In this document: piece by piece, positions 8,520-16,329 of the stretch
Numbering within the stretch: position 1 is the stretch's first letter
Layout: every line of letters starts with the position of its first letter
NCBI RefSeq assembly: GCF_002869765.1
Contig: NZ_PNOR01000036.1
Location: 1 to 45,038, forward strand
Direction: 5' to 3'
DNA length: 45,038 bases
From: Deinococcus planocerae
GTDB taxonomy: Bacteria > Deinococcota > Deinococci > Deinococcales > Deinococcaceae
The notes under the pieces: model-generated
The model's input: only the letters and a program-made list of their open reading frames with translations
Databases searched by the model: none
What the model was told of the DNA's origin: nothing
Position numbers and translations under genes: made by a program

Positions 8520-8885
8520 ATGCGAGGGCGAGCGTACAGCCTGGACTTGCGGGAACGGATCGTGCGTGCGGTGCAACAAGGAATGAGACAACAGCAGGCT
8601 GCGCAGCACTTCACGGTGAGCGTGGCAAGCGTGGAGCGATATGTGCGGCTGGATCGAGAGGGCCGGGGGCTACGCCCTCGGCCCCGTCCCGGACGGTCGG
8701 TGAGTGTGATTCCACCCGAGGAACACGAGGCGCTGCGGGCACAACTTCAGCAACACCCGGACCTCACGTTGGCCGAACATGCGGCGTTATGGCGTGAGCA
8801 CCACAAGGTAGCGTCGGCCAGCACGCTGGTCCGCCGCTTCAAGACCTTACGACTGACGAGAAAAAAAGACATTGGCCGCCGCTGA
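8520..8885 (+). CDS. IS630-family transposase, N-terminal frame (orfA)
   Basis: This frame encodes the DNA-binding half of an IS630/Tc1-mariner-type transposase. A helix-turn-helix near the start (LRERIVRAVQQG, then QQAAQHFTVSVASVERY) is followed by a basic linker with RPRPRPGRS and a second helical region. The ATG at 8520 gives the usual start MRGRAYSLDLR; an upstream ATG at 8487 lies just inside the IS end. The frame stops shortly after a run of seven A residues at about 8861-8867. The catalytic part continues in another frame, consistent with expression by frameshifting or transcript slippage. Confidence 0.8.
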   Translation: MRGRAYSLDLRERIVRAVQQGMRQQQAAQHFTVSVASVERYVRLDREGRGLRPRPRPGRSVSVIPPEEHEALRAQLQQHPDLTLAEHAALWREHHKVASASTLVRRFKTLRLTRKKDIGRR

Positions 8886-9462
8886 GCGGGATGAGGCGTG
8901 GCGAGCCCAGTTCGTCGCCGACCTGGCCCATGTCGTGCCGAGTGACCTGCTGTACCTGGACGAGAGCGGATTTCAAACCAACATGACCCGCACTCATGCC
9001 CGTTGCCCCCGAGGGCAACGGGCCATCGACATCGTTCCTCGGAACCGAGGCAAGAATCTGACCTTGCTCTGTGCGCTGACACTCGCAGGTTCGACCGCCC
9101 CGCTGGTGGTCGAGGGCGGTGTCAACGGCAGCGTGGTTATCACGTACGTGCGCGAGGTGCTCGTCCCCGTGCTGCGCCCTGGGCAGGTCGTCGTGTTGGA
9201 CAACCTTGGGGCGCACCTGCGCCCCAAAGTCCGTGAGTTGGTCGAGGCCACAGGAGCCTTGTTGGTCTACCTCCCGCCCTACTCGCCCGACCTGAACCCC
9301 ATTGAGTTCATGTTCTCCAAACTCAAGGCCGCCCTGCGTGCCCTTGCCGCCAGGACTCGGGAGGGCGTTCTTGACGCGCTCCGCCACGCCTTAGACGCGG
9401 TGACCCTCTCCGACGCCCAGGGCTGGTTTCAGCAGGTTCTCAACCTTCAACTCTTCCGGTGA
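8872..9462 (+). CDS. IS630-family transposase, catalytic DDE frame (orfB)
   Basis: This is the catalytic half, with Asp30 (YLDESGF), Asp110 (VVLDNLGAH) and Glu145 (PDLNPIEFMF), the DDE triad of IS630-type transposases. It is in the +1 (equivalently -2) frame relative to orfA. The junction falls on the A7 run, where the fused product would read ...RK(K)KTLAAAERDE, matching the 'KKKTLH/A' junction usual in the family. No independent ribosome binding site is seen, so it is most likely made only as a fusion. The stop codon lies inside the right inverted repeat. Confidence 0.8.
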   Translation: MAAAERDEAWRAQFVADLAHVVPSDLLYLDESGFQTNMTRTHARCPRGQRAIDIVPRNRGKNLTLLCALTLAGSTAPLVVEGGVNGSVVITYVREVLVPVLRPGQVVVLDNLGAHLRPKVRELVEATGALLVYLPPYSPDLNPIEFMFSKLKAALRALAARTREGVLDALRHALDAVTLSDAQGWFQQVLNLQLFR

Positions 9463-9469
9463 CCGCTGT

Positions 9470-9624
9470 GATTCTCCTCGCTGCATCCCTCAGCGTAGGC
9501 CCAACTTCTTCGGAGTATCGCTCTTGAGCGAACTCTTCAGCCTCGCATGGAAAGACACAAACTTGAAAGGGAGGAGAACGCCCTCTTGGGCGTCCTCCGT
9601 CCATCATCAACCCTGTTGAGGCGG
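9470..9624. other. Short intergenic stretch after the IS
   Basis: No gene seen. On the minus strand one frame reads CEAEEFAQERYSEEV and on towards the IS end. This could be the severed N-terminal part of the recombinase at 7753-8421, but I cannot prove the join. Confidence 0.3.
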
Positions 9625-10938
9625 TCAAGCTGAGGGTGCTTCGGTGTTCCGCAGTTTCTGGAAGGCGAACCCCAGCGCGGCCAGGGCTGCCAGCCCCAGC
9701 AGGGCCCAGGGGCCGACGGTCCCGAGGCTGTCGGCGAGGGTTCCCAGGGGGTTCGCCAGCCCCACCCGGTCGCCCAGCCAGCCCAGCGACGCCAGGACGG
9801 CGAGTGACGCCCCGACCACGCGTACCGGGGGATACAGCCTCGTTTGCGCCAGCAGGATCAGCCAGGGCATCGTCACCGCGATCACCAGCAGTTGCATCGC
9901 CTCGATCCCCAGGTTGAAGCCCAGCAGGCTCAGCGCCGTCTGCCACGGGCTGAGGTTCAGCTCCGCCAGCGTGTACGAGAAGGCCAACCCGTGGATCAAC
10001 CCGAAGCCCCCGGCCACGACCATCTCTCGCCCGGGGAAGATCGGGCGCAGGGCGTGGACCGCCGACACCAGGATCGACACGGCGATCAGGGCCTCGATGG
10101 GCTGATCCGGCACGTTCACCACCCGCAGGGTCCCCAGCAGCAGGGTCAGGGAGTGGCCGACCGTGAAGGCCGTGGTGATCTTGACGATGTTCAGCAGCGA
10201 GCGCCGGGTCCCGCCAAAGGGCCCCCAGTGCGGACGGCGATTCATCACGGCGAGGAGCGGGGCGGGGAGCAGCAGGGTCAGCAGGAACAGGAGGTGATCG
10301 GTTCCTTCGGCGATATGGGTCATGCCTAGCCGGAAGATGCCCACGAAGCCTTGCCACGCGCTGCCGCCCGCCTGGTTCACCTCAAGGGGAGGCACTGTGC
10401 CTGTGCGCGTGTCGGTGCGGATCACGCCGACCTGGACCGGGTGCTCGCCGTGCAGGCCCTGTTCCCAGTCCTGCCGGATCGAGACCAGGATGCTGTGGGT
10501 GACGACCTGATGCACGATGGCGTCGTACTTCAGGGTGAAGGTGCGGGTGCTCGCTCCGGCGGGCGGCGTGAGTCGCACGGGCACCACGAACTCCTGGTAG
10601 GGGCCGGTCATGGTCTGCTCGGCCTGGGTCAGCGTCGGCGTTCCCACGCTGACCGTCCACGCCTGCCCAGAGGGCGTGGCGGCGGCGAGGTGCTTCAGGA
10701 GGTATGCCCGGAGCTGAGGACCGTACTGCTCCAGGGCCGCCGAGTTGCCGAGCAAGTTCCAGCGGGTCGCCAGTTGCAGTTCGTTCAGGGGCAGAGCCAG
10801 TTCCGCTGTGACAGAACTCGTGTGCAGGTCAAGCTGCATGGTCGTGGTCGGCATGGGATGTGCCGCCGCCTGCTCTGGGAGCAGGGCGAAGACCAACGCG
10901 AGCAGCCAGGTCAGCAGGGAGGATCGGGGCAGGGTCAA
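9625..10938 (-). CDS. HupE/UreJ-family membrane protein
   Basis: A 437-residue integral membrane protein. A signal peptide (ending near EQAAAHP) is followed by an extracytoplasmic beta-rich domain of about 180 residues. Then comes a membrane domain of about six or seven helices with the HupE/UreJ signature: GMTHIAEGTDHLLFLL, then TAFTVGHSLTLLLG, and later GLIHGLAF. Conserved His and Asp in these helices suggest metal (Ni, Co or similar) transport, as proposed for the family. The start is TTG at 10938 with GAGG 7 bases upstream. It is the last gene of a leftward set with two DUF3500 genes. The substrate cannot be told from sequence. Confidence 0.8.
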   Translation of the reverse strand: MTLPRSSLLTWLLALVFALLPEQAAAHPMPTTTMQLDLHTSSVTAELALPLNELQLATRWNLLGNSAALEQYGPQLRAYLLKHLAAATPSGQAWTVSVGTPTLTQAEQTMTGPYQEFVVPVRLTPPAGASTRTFTLKYDAIVHQVVTHSILVSIRQDWEQGLHGEHPVQVGVIRTDTRTGTVPPLEVNQAGGSAWQGFVGIFRLGMTHIAEGTDHLLFLLTLLLPAPLLAVMNRRPHWGPFGGTRRSLLNIVKITTAFTVGHSLTLLLGTLRVVNVPDQPIEALIAVSILVSAVHALRPIFPGREMVVAGGFGLIHGLAFSYTLAELNLSPWQTALSLLGFNLGIEAMQLLVIAVTMPWLILLAQTRLYPPVRVVGASLAVLASLGWLGDRVGLANPLGTLADSLGTVGPWALLGLAALAALGFAFQKLRNTEAPSA

Positions 10939-11021
10939 GGGGATACCTCGGGGTCAGGAGAAACCAGAGAAACGGGAAGACAGCTTGACACAGCCGTCTT
11001 CCCCACCTGGTCACGTCGGGT

Positions 11022-12161
11022 TCAGAAGGAGTAGCTGGCGCCGTAATCGCGGGTGTGGTCGCGCCAGACCGAGTGGTAGTGAATCTGGTCGCGGTACACC
11101 ACGCCGGTCTGACACACGAACTCGATCCACGCGCTCGGCCCGTCGATGCGCACGTAATCGGTGTTGTTGGTGAGTGTCGAGTTGCCCGAGAAGGCGATGT
11201 ACGTGCTGTCCAGTTCGTTCTCGTAGATCTTCAGGAGCGCGGCGGCGGTGGTGTCGTCCACGTCCTGCACCCAGGGCTTCATGGCGGCGAGCACGAGCGC
11301 TTTCTGCGTCGTGCTGAGGGTGCTGACCGCGAGCCCTTGCTTGGTGGCCGGGAACTGGCCGTCCTCCCCCGGCCCCAGGAGCACGTCACTAAAGGTCTGC
11401 GAGAGCTTGGCGCTGGCGAGCTGCGTGGAACTGAGGCCCGCGAGCATGGCGGCCATCGCGGTCTGCTCCTGGTACAGCGGCGCGTAGGTCGTGGTGCTGC
11501 CGCTGGTCCCCGGGGCCGTGCAGTTGTTGGCCGTGGTCGTGGTCCCCGTGACCGACCAGCACTTGGGCTCCACGCCCTCGAACATGGGCGTTGCGCCCGT
11601 CACGGCCCCGGCGTTGTAGGTGATGTTGACGGCGAGGTGGTGGCCGCCGAACTGAAGCTGCCACTGCCCCGTCGTGCTGGGCGTGTTCAGGAAGGCGAGG
11701 AAGTAGGTTCCGGAACTGTACCCGCCGCCGCCCGGCCCACCGCCGCTGTTGCCCGCCGATCCCAGCACGTCGTCGGCGGCGCGAATCTGCATGGCCTCGT
11801 CGTAGCCCTCGTTCGTGGTGGTGCCCATCGCGGCCTTCACGACCGCTTGCGCGGCGGCGAGCTGGGTCGCGCTCAGGGTGCTGAACTGGATGCCGTTGCG
11901 GCAGTTCGACCCACAGGGCAGGTTCGACCACTGGATGGCCTCGGCCTGGGTGCGGGTCAGCACGACGCTCGCCTGCTGGCTGGTGCTGAGGGTGGCGAGG
12001 AAGGCGTTGGCGGCGGTGACCACCTCGGCCGTCGTGCCGGTGCTGATCGGGTCGCCGCCCGTCCCGGTGTCCGTGCCACCCCCCGTCCCGGTGTCGGTGG
12101 TGCCGCATCCGGCAAGCAGCAGGGCGAGACTGAGGGGAACGGCAAACAGAGCTTTCTTCAT
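11022..12161 (-). CDS. DUF3500 lipoprotein
   Basis: A 379-residue exported protein. The signal peptide ends in a lipobox (LLLAGC), so it should be lipid-anchored, and a Thr/Gly/Asp-rich linker follows. The body is the DUF3500 domain: an N-terminal helical part with repeated LSTTQ/LSATQL phrases, GGHHLAVNITY in the middle, and a C-terminal DQIHYHSVWRDHTRDYG with conserved histidines. The upstream gene at 12190-13482 is a paralogue sharing these blocks, so the pair arose by tandem duplication. The function of DUF3500 is not established. The histidine-rich motifs and the HupE/UreJ neighbour suggest a metal- or redox-related role, by inference only. Confidence 0.8.
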   Translation of the reverse strand: MKKALFAVPLSLALLLAGCGTTDTGTGGGTDTGTGGDPISTGTTAEVVTAANAFLATLSTSQQASVVLTRTQAEAIQWSNLPCGSNCRNGIQFSTLSATQLAAAQAVVKAAMGTTTNEGYDEAMQIRAADDVLGSAGNSGGGPGGGGYSSGTYFLAFLNTPSTTGQWQLQFGGHHLAVNITYNAGAVTGATPMFEGVEPKCWSVTGTTTTANNCTAPGTSGSTTTYAPLYQEQTAMAAMLAGLSSTQLASAKLSQTFSDVLLGPGEDGQFPATKQGLAVSTLSTTQKALVLAAMKPWVQDVDDTTAAALLKIYENELDSTYIAFSGNSTLTNNTDYVRIDGPSAWIEFVCQTGVVYRDQIHYHSVWRDHTRDYGASYSF

Positions 12162-12189
12162 ACAGCACTTCTTGCAGAGGAGGGGAAGT

Positions 12190-13482
12190 TCAGAACGTGT
12201 ACTCGCCGCCGTAGTCGCGGGTATGGTCGCGCCAGATGGTGTGGTAGTGAATCTGCGAGCGGTACACGACGCCGTTCTGGCACGCGAACTCGATCCACAC
12301 GCTCGGCCCGTCGATGCGCGCGTAGTCGGCGTTCTTCGTCAGCGTGGGGTTGCCGGAGTAAGAGATGTACGTCTGGTCCAGTTCCTTCTCGTACACGGCC
12401 AGGAGCCGGGCGGCGGTGGCGTCGTCGGCGTCCCGCACCCAGGGCCGGATCGCGGCGAGCACGCGGGCCTTCTGCGCGGCGCTCAAGGTGCCGACCCGCA
12501 CGCCCACCTTCGTCTCCGGGAACTTCCCGTCCTGATTCGGCCCCAGCAGCACGTCGCTGAAGGTCTGGGAGAGCTTGGCGGCGGCGAGCTGCTGGGCGCT
12601 GAGCCCCGCGAGCATGGCGGCCATCGTGTCGTGTTCGCCCTTCATCGGCGCGTAGGTCTTGCCGTTCGCCGTCCAGACCTTGGGTTCCACACCCGTGAAC
12701 TTCGGGGTCGCGCCCGCGACCTGCCCGGCCTTGTAGGTAATGTTGAACGCGAGGTGGTGGCCGCCGAACTGGAGTTGCCACGTGCCCGTGGTGCTGGGTG
12801 TGCCCAGGAAGGCGAGGGAGTACAGGCCGTTGCCGTAGTCGTTCCCGGTCAGGCCACCCGCCGGGAATCCACCGGCGGGCGGTGTCCCGTTCGGTGCCCC
12901 CGCCGGGGGCGTTCCCGACGGCGGCCCGCCTGCGGGGGCCGTCCCGGTGGCTCCGGCGGGCGGGGTTCCCCCACCCCCGACGCCGTTCGTGTTGCCCGAG
13001 ATATTGAGCACGTCGTCGGCGAGGCGAAGCTGCAACGCCTCGCTGTAGCCTTCGTCCGCCGCCGAGCCCGTCGCGGCCCGCACGACGGCGAGGGCGGCGT
13101 CCCGCTGGGTGCTGCTCAGGTCCCCGAGCGCGACGCCGTTGCGGGGCACGATGGCGACGGGCAGGTTCGACCACTTGATCGCGTTCGCCTCCGTCGCGGG
13201 CAGGAGGACCTTGGCCCGTTGCGCCGCGCTGAGCGTGCCGAGGAAGGTGTTGGCTGCGCACACCACCTGGGCGGTCTGGGTAGGAAGCCCCGCGCACCTC
13301 GCCGGGAGGGTGACGTTCTGGCCCGTGAGGCGCAGGCCCGTGGTGGTGACGGTGCCGCCCGCCTGAAGGGTGGCGGTCGCCTTGGCGGTCGGCTCGGCCC
13401 CCCCGGCGAGGGCGGTGCTGGCGAGATAGGCGCCAAGCGCCGCCGTCGGGATGAGGAGAGCCAGGGTGAGGGAACGTTTCAT
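12190..13482 (-). CDS. DUF3500 secreted protein, first of a tandem pair
   Basis: A 430-residue protein with a Sec-type signal peptide (MKRSLTLALLIPTAALGAY) but no lipobox, so it is probably released or held otherwise. It carries the same DUF3500 blocks as its neighbour: LSAAQRAKVLLPATEA, GGHHLAFNITY, and a C-terminal IHYHTIWRDHTRDYGG. An insertion near residues 165-210 is built of short Pro/Gly repeats of the type GTPPAG/GAPPAGG. AGGAGG lies about 5 bases before the ATG, the best ribosome binding site of the three genes. It probably leads a leftward operon with the second DUF3500 gene (28-bp gap) and the HupE/UreJ-like gene. Confidence 0.8.
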   Translation of the reverse strand: MKRSLTLALLIPTAALGAYLASTALAGGAEPTAKATATLQAGGTVTTTGLRLTGQNVTLPARCAGLPTQTAQVVCAANTFLGTLSAAQRAKVLLPATEANAIKWSNLPVAIVPRNGVALGDLSSTQRDAALAVVRAATGSAADEGYSEALQLRLADDVLNISGNTNGVGGGGTPPAGATGTAPAGGPPSGTPPAGAPNGTPPAGGFPAGGLTGNDYGNGLYSLAFLGTPSTTGTWQLQFGGHHLAFNITYKAGQVAGATPKFTGVEPKVWTANGKTYAPMKGEHDTMAAMLAGLSAQQLAAAKLSQTFSDVLLGPNQDGKFPETKVGVRVGTLSAAQKARVLAAIRPWVRDADDATAARLLAVYEKELDQTYISYSGNPTLTKNADYARIDGPSVWIEFACQNGVVYRSQIHYHTIWRDHTRDYGGEYTF

Positions 13483-13873
13483 GGTGCCTCCTGGGAGCGG
13501 AAGAGGGCGAGGAGCGCGACTGACGCTGGGCAGTCGGCCTCACAATGACAGGCAAACTGTCGAGGGGAAGAGCGGGCTTTACGGTCTCTTAAAGTTCAGC
13601 TTACAGCGTGCCGGTTGGCGGCACATCCGGCTGATTCAGTTGGCATAACCGTGCAGCACCTTCCCGATCTCCTTGTGGGTGCGCTTCTCCCCATGACTCC
13701 GGGCCCGAGCAGTGGCGGGGTTGCTCCGCGCTGGCCCAGCACGATGGGTCAACAAAGGCAAGGGTCTAAACGGACGTTTTCGGGTACTTGGGGCTACAAC
13801 GCGTGAAGGGGTGCCCGTCGAGGGCGCGTACCGAGCATTACGCGAATAAAGCCTGTCTGGGACGGGCTCTTTC
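13483..13873. other. Upstream region of the DUF3500 operon and right end of the transposon
   Basis: No gene seen. It should contain the leftward operon promoter. AGCTGAAC occurs on the minus strand near 13590-13600 and matches half of the copper-gene motif described elsewhere, but the other half is absent. A hairpin resembling a terminator (AGCCTGTC/GACGGGCT, one G-T pair, then CTTT) lies at about 13850-13872, just inside the right terminal repeat. Confidence 0.45.
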
Positions 13874-13911
13874 GTTAGCGTACTAAAATTTCTGCATCTT
13901 GTCTCAGCCCC
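13874..13911 (-). repeat. Right 38-bp terminal inverted repeat
   Basis: Exact inverse of 7684-7721, ending CCCC at 13911. TACTA follows at 13912-13916 as target duplication. Confidence 0.9.
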
Positions 13912-13916
13912 TACTA

Positions 13917-14469
13917 GCACCGAGTTCTGCTGAGCAGTCTCATCCAATTAATAAAAACCTGCGGTGATCCCCAGGGCCTTCCACTTCCGCCTCGGCGTGG
14001 GCTTCTGCCCCGTTCTGATGGGTTGTGGGGGTTTGGGTGGGGACGGAGGGGGCGGGGTGTGATGTCCATGTATTTATTTGTCAGTTCCGACCGTGGCAGG
14101 TGGGTGTGACCACAACGCTCGTGACGACCTTTTGAAGGATTGGGGGGCGGGCCGCCCTTGCTGCCGAAATCTGCGCTCTCGGTGACCCTTCTTTCCCTAC
14201 CCTGCCCTGGAGAGTGGTTCGAGTAGTCTGCTGTCTAAACCTCCTTTAGGCGTAGAGGACTGTTGCGGCGGTGTCGGAGTGTGCTGCCGTGAACTGGTGA
14301 GATGCCCAGTCTTGGGACCACTTTAGCCAGGTCATCTCTCATAGCCCTTCGCTGGCGCTGCCCTCCGTCTCACGGGTGCCTGAGCACAATCAGCATCGGT
14401 TGCGCTCGGCAGACATGCATCCAGATGGAGAAAAACGTTGCCGATAGACACTCCCGAATTCGTGCCTTA
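13917..14469. other. No gene recognised
   Basis: About 550 bases of lower coding quality, including a G-rich run near 14028-14060. The frame at 14302-14658 translates through the CRISPR relic and is not credible. Confidence 0.45.
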
Positions 14470-14558
14470 CCCCCTACCCCCACGCGAGTGGGGAAGACGG
14501 ATGTGAACCTGGACGCTCTCCTGCTCGTGCGGTTCACCCCCACGCGAGTGGGGGCTAC
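14470..14558 (-). CRISPR. Orphan two-repeat CRISPR relic
   Basis: Two degenerate copies of the array 1 repeat lie 60 bases apart. The copy at 14470-14498 keeps the last 24 bases (CACCCCCACGCGAGTGGGG-type core, minus one base, then AAGAC) but has lost the start. The copy at 14530-14558 keeps the first 24 bases and has a changed end. They enclose one 31-base spacer (14499-14529). Orientation on the + strand equals array 1, so any crRNA would be on the minus strand. No leader like those at 29528-29607 or 41653-41732 was seen on either side. It lies about 11 kb from array 1. Confidence 0.8.
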
Positions 14559-14604
14559 GACAAGATTGACGAGTCCTACCAGATATTGTCTTTGCAGGCC
14601 GCGG

Positions 14605-14960
14605 TCAAGCAGTCTGTTTTTCGAGTCGCGCATACTTCGGATCGTAGGGTCGTCCTGATTGCACCATCGCAAAACCCACGCACAACAGCTTCCGGGCCAG
14701 GGCCGTCACCGCCACCTTGCCGGGCTTTCCCTGGTCGCGGAACCGCTGGTAGAAGAGCTTTTTCTTGCTCTAGGTACGCGTGGCCGCCACCGCTGCCAGG
14801 TAGACGATCCGCCGCAAACGAGGGTTGCCGATCTTGGAGATCCTACCCCGCTTGTTCCTGGGGTCACACCAGCAGGGGCGCGGAAATGAACGCTCAGCCT
14901 CCTACAGATCGTTCCTTGCTGGGCCGAGCCCAGGTAGAGCCGCGAACTCCCCAGCGCGAG
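14605..14960 (-). pseudogene. IS110-family transposase, decayed C-terminal fragment
   Basis: Minus-strand translation gives the C-terminal (transposase_20) signature of IS110-family enzymes in pieces: YLGSAQQGT, then AGVTPGTS, then, in another frame, GRISKIGNPRLRRIVYLAA. KKKLFYQRFRDQGKPGKVAV, ALARKLL and PYDPKYARLEKQTA complete it. There is at least one in-frame stop (after ATRT) and at least one frameshift, and the N-terminal DEDD catalytic part is missing. It is therefore a dead remnant. It begins about 45 bases right of the CRISPR relic. Confidence 0.75.
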
Positions 14961-14996
14961 CAAGGGCGACGGCACCCACCGCTCCCCCTCTGCCGC

Positions 14997-15013
14997 TTGA
15001 CACGAGCTTAACA
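14997..15013 (+). promoter_or_regulatory. Copper-gene motif, copy 1 (DUF305 gene)
   Basis: TTGACACGAGCTTAACA lies 21 bases before the DUF305 ATG. It matches copies at 17971-17987 (minus) and 22818-22834; 13 of 17 positions are identical in all three. The TTGACA may also act as a -35 element. Confidence 0.55.
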
Positions 15014-15034
15014 GCGCCCCCCTAGCCTGCGCGT

Positions 15035-15592
15035 ATGCATAGAACCTTCCTGATCCTGCTGGCCCTGCCCGCCCCAGCCCTCGCCCAGATGGATCACAGC
15101 ACGATGAACATGACCACGCCTACGACCGGCATGAGCCAGTCGATGGACCTGAGCGCCCTCACCGGCAAAGCCTTCGACCGCGCCTTTCTCTCCATGATGA
15201 TCCCGCATCACCAGGCCGCCGTCGCCATGAGCCAGGCTGTCCTCGGCACCAGGGACCCCAAGGTCAAGGCCTGGGCAACGGCCATCATCAAAGACCAGAA
15301 CCGCGAGATCGCCCAGATGAACACCCTGCTGAAGAGCTACGGTGGCGTGGACAGCAAGATGGTGGGCATGATGAAGGCCATGACGGGCGATATGGTGGGC
15401 AGCGTTAGAAGCGCCAGCAACAAGGAGCGCGCCTACGTGCAGGGCATGACCCTACACCACGCGGACGCCATCGACATGGCGAACCTCGCCCTCCAGAAGT
15501 CGCAGAACCTCAGCGTCCTGAAGCTGGCGCGAGACATCACCCGTGCCCAGGCCGGGGAAATCTACGACTTCAAGGCCTACCTGCTGCGCTGA
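15035..15592 (+). CDS. DUF305-family secreted metal-associated protein
   Basis: A 185-residue exported protein. The signal peptide (MHRTFLILLALPAPALA) is followed by a Met/His-rich stretch (QMDHSTMNMTTP) typical of periplasmic copper binding. The DUF305 four-helix, ferritin-like domain shows its paired motifs, MMIPHHQAAVAMSQ and MTLHHADAIDMANLA. Such proteins are commonly found beside copper or silver resistance genes. A hairpin (15609-15629) separates it from the response regulator gene, which would allow both read-through and partial termination. A copy of the 17-bp motif lies just upstream. A direct role in copper sequestration is inferred. Confidence 0.85.
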   Translation: MHRTFLILLALPAPALAQMDHSTMNMTTPTTGMSQSMDLSALTGKAFDRAFLSMMIPHHQAAVAMSQAVLGTRDPKVKAWATAIIKDQNREIAQMNTLLKSYGGVDSKMVGMMKAMTGDMVGSVRSASNKERAYVQGMTLHHADAIDMANLALQKSQNLSVLKLARDITRAQAGEIYDFKAYLLR

Positions 15593-15608
15593 ACGGCTGG
15601 AACAGCCT

Positions 15609-15629
15609 GCCCCACCTCTTCGGTGGGGC
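15609..15629 (+). terminator. Hairpin between DUF305 gene and response regulator
   Basis: GCCCCACC, loop TCTTC, GGTGGGGC, followed by CATTGTTTGCC. The T-tract is poor, so it may be an attenuator or processing site rather than a full terminator. Confidence 0.5.
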
Positions 15630-15651
15630 CATTGTTTGCCCTGGAGACCCC

Positions 15652-16320
15652 ATGCCCCACGTCCTGATCGTGGACGACGACCCCGCCATTCTCGAAATCC
15701 TGCGCGCTTACCTCGCCGCGGAAGGGCATACCGTTCTGGAAGCGGCCGACGGGATTCAAGCCCGCGCCCTGCTTCCCCGTGCCGACCTCGCCATCCTTGA
15801 CTGGATGCTGCCCGGCGTCTCCGGCTTAGAGTTGGCACGGGAAGCCCGGGCGGCCCGCCTCGACCTGCCCATCCTGATGCTCACCGCCCGAGGGGAAGAA
15901 GAGGACAAGCTGCGCGGCCTGGACCTCGGCCTCGACGACTACGTGGTCAAGCCCTTCAGCCCTCGGGAGGTCGTGGCGCGGGTCCGGGCCCTGTTGCGCC
16001 GGGTGGGGGTGCGCGAGACCGTCACGAGCGGGGGCCTCCACCTCGACCTGCGGGCGCGGAGCGCCAGCCTGAACGGTCAGCCCCTGGACCTTTCCAAACT
16101 GGAGTACGACCTGCTGGCCGCGCTCGCCTCCCATCCCGGCCTGGCGTGGACCCGGGAACGGTTGCTGGAGCGAGTGTGGGGTCAGGACTTCCCCGGCACC
16201 GAACGGGTGGTGGATGTGCACGTCACCGGTCTGCGCAAGAAGCTCGGCGACGACGCCGACCGACCCCGCTTCATCGAGACGGTGCGAGGGGTCGGCTACC
16301 GTTTCAGGACCGATGCTTGA
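15652..16320 (+). CDS. OmpR/PhoB-family response regulator
   Basis: A 222-residue two-domain regulator. The receiver domain (residues 1-120) has the acidic cluster VDDDP near residue 9, phospho-acceptor Asp50 (LAILDWMLPG), a Thr in LMLTARGEEED and Lys in VVKPFSP. The C-terminal OmpR-type winged helix ends with ...DRPRFIETVRGVGYRF. It probably pairs with the kinase directly downstream (9-bp gap). Neighbouring copper-type genes and the shared 17-bp motif suggest a CopR/CusR-like copper or silver regulator. The ligand assignment is inferred from context. Confidence 0.85.
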   Translation: MPHVLIVDDDPAILEILRAYLAAEGHTVLEAADGIQARALLPRADLAILDWMLPGVSGLELAREARAARLDLPILMLTARGEEEDKLRGLDLGLDDYVVKPFSPREVVARVRALLRRVGVRETVTSGGLHLDLRARSASLNGQPLDLSKLEYDLLAALASHPGLAWTRERLLERVWGQDFPGTERVVDVHVTGLRKKLGDDADRPRFIETVRGVGYRFRTDA

Positions 16321-16329
16321 GGAGGTCCC

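Larger units (their letters stand above)
8481..9469 (+). mobile_element. IS630-family insertion sequence
   Basis: About 989 bp, bounded by imperfect 23-bp inverted repeats: 8481-8503 beginning ACAGCGGTGGCCGG, and 9447-9469, whose complement begins ACAGCGGTCACCGG (19 of 23 positions match by eye). It contains two overlapping reading frames for one transposase. The expected TA target duplication is not visible at these ends, so the exact boundaries may differ by a few bases or the flanks have changed. It is nested inside the Tn3-like element. Confidence 0.7.
7684..13911. mobile_element. Non-autonomous Tn3-family-like transposon (6,228 bp)
   Basis: The element is bounded by perfect 38-bp inverted repeats (7684-7721 and 13874-13911). 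Each begins GGGGCTGAGACA at the outer end and finishes TACGCTAAC at the inner end, the length and end pattern of Tn3-family termini. It is flanked by the 5-bp direct repeat TACTA (7679-7683 and 13912-13916), the duplication size made by Tn3 transposases. No gene of the roughly 1,000 residues expected for TnpA is inside, so mobility would need a transposase in trans. Contents from left: a terminator, a tyrosine recombinase (possibly the resolvase), an IS630-family IS, a HupE/UreJ-like gene and two DUF3500 genes. Confidence 0.85.

Noticed and set aside
11055..13548. Plus-strand frames of 501 and 577 codons
   Set aside because: Shadows of the two DUF3500 genes; Arg/Gly/Ala/Val-biased with no family signal.
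13586..13604. A fourth copy of the copper-gene motif upstream of the DUF3500 operon
   Set aside because: Only AGCTGAAC matches; the TTKACA half is absent, so it was not counted.
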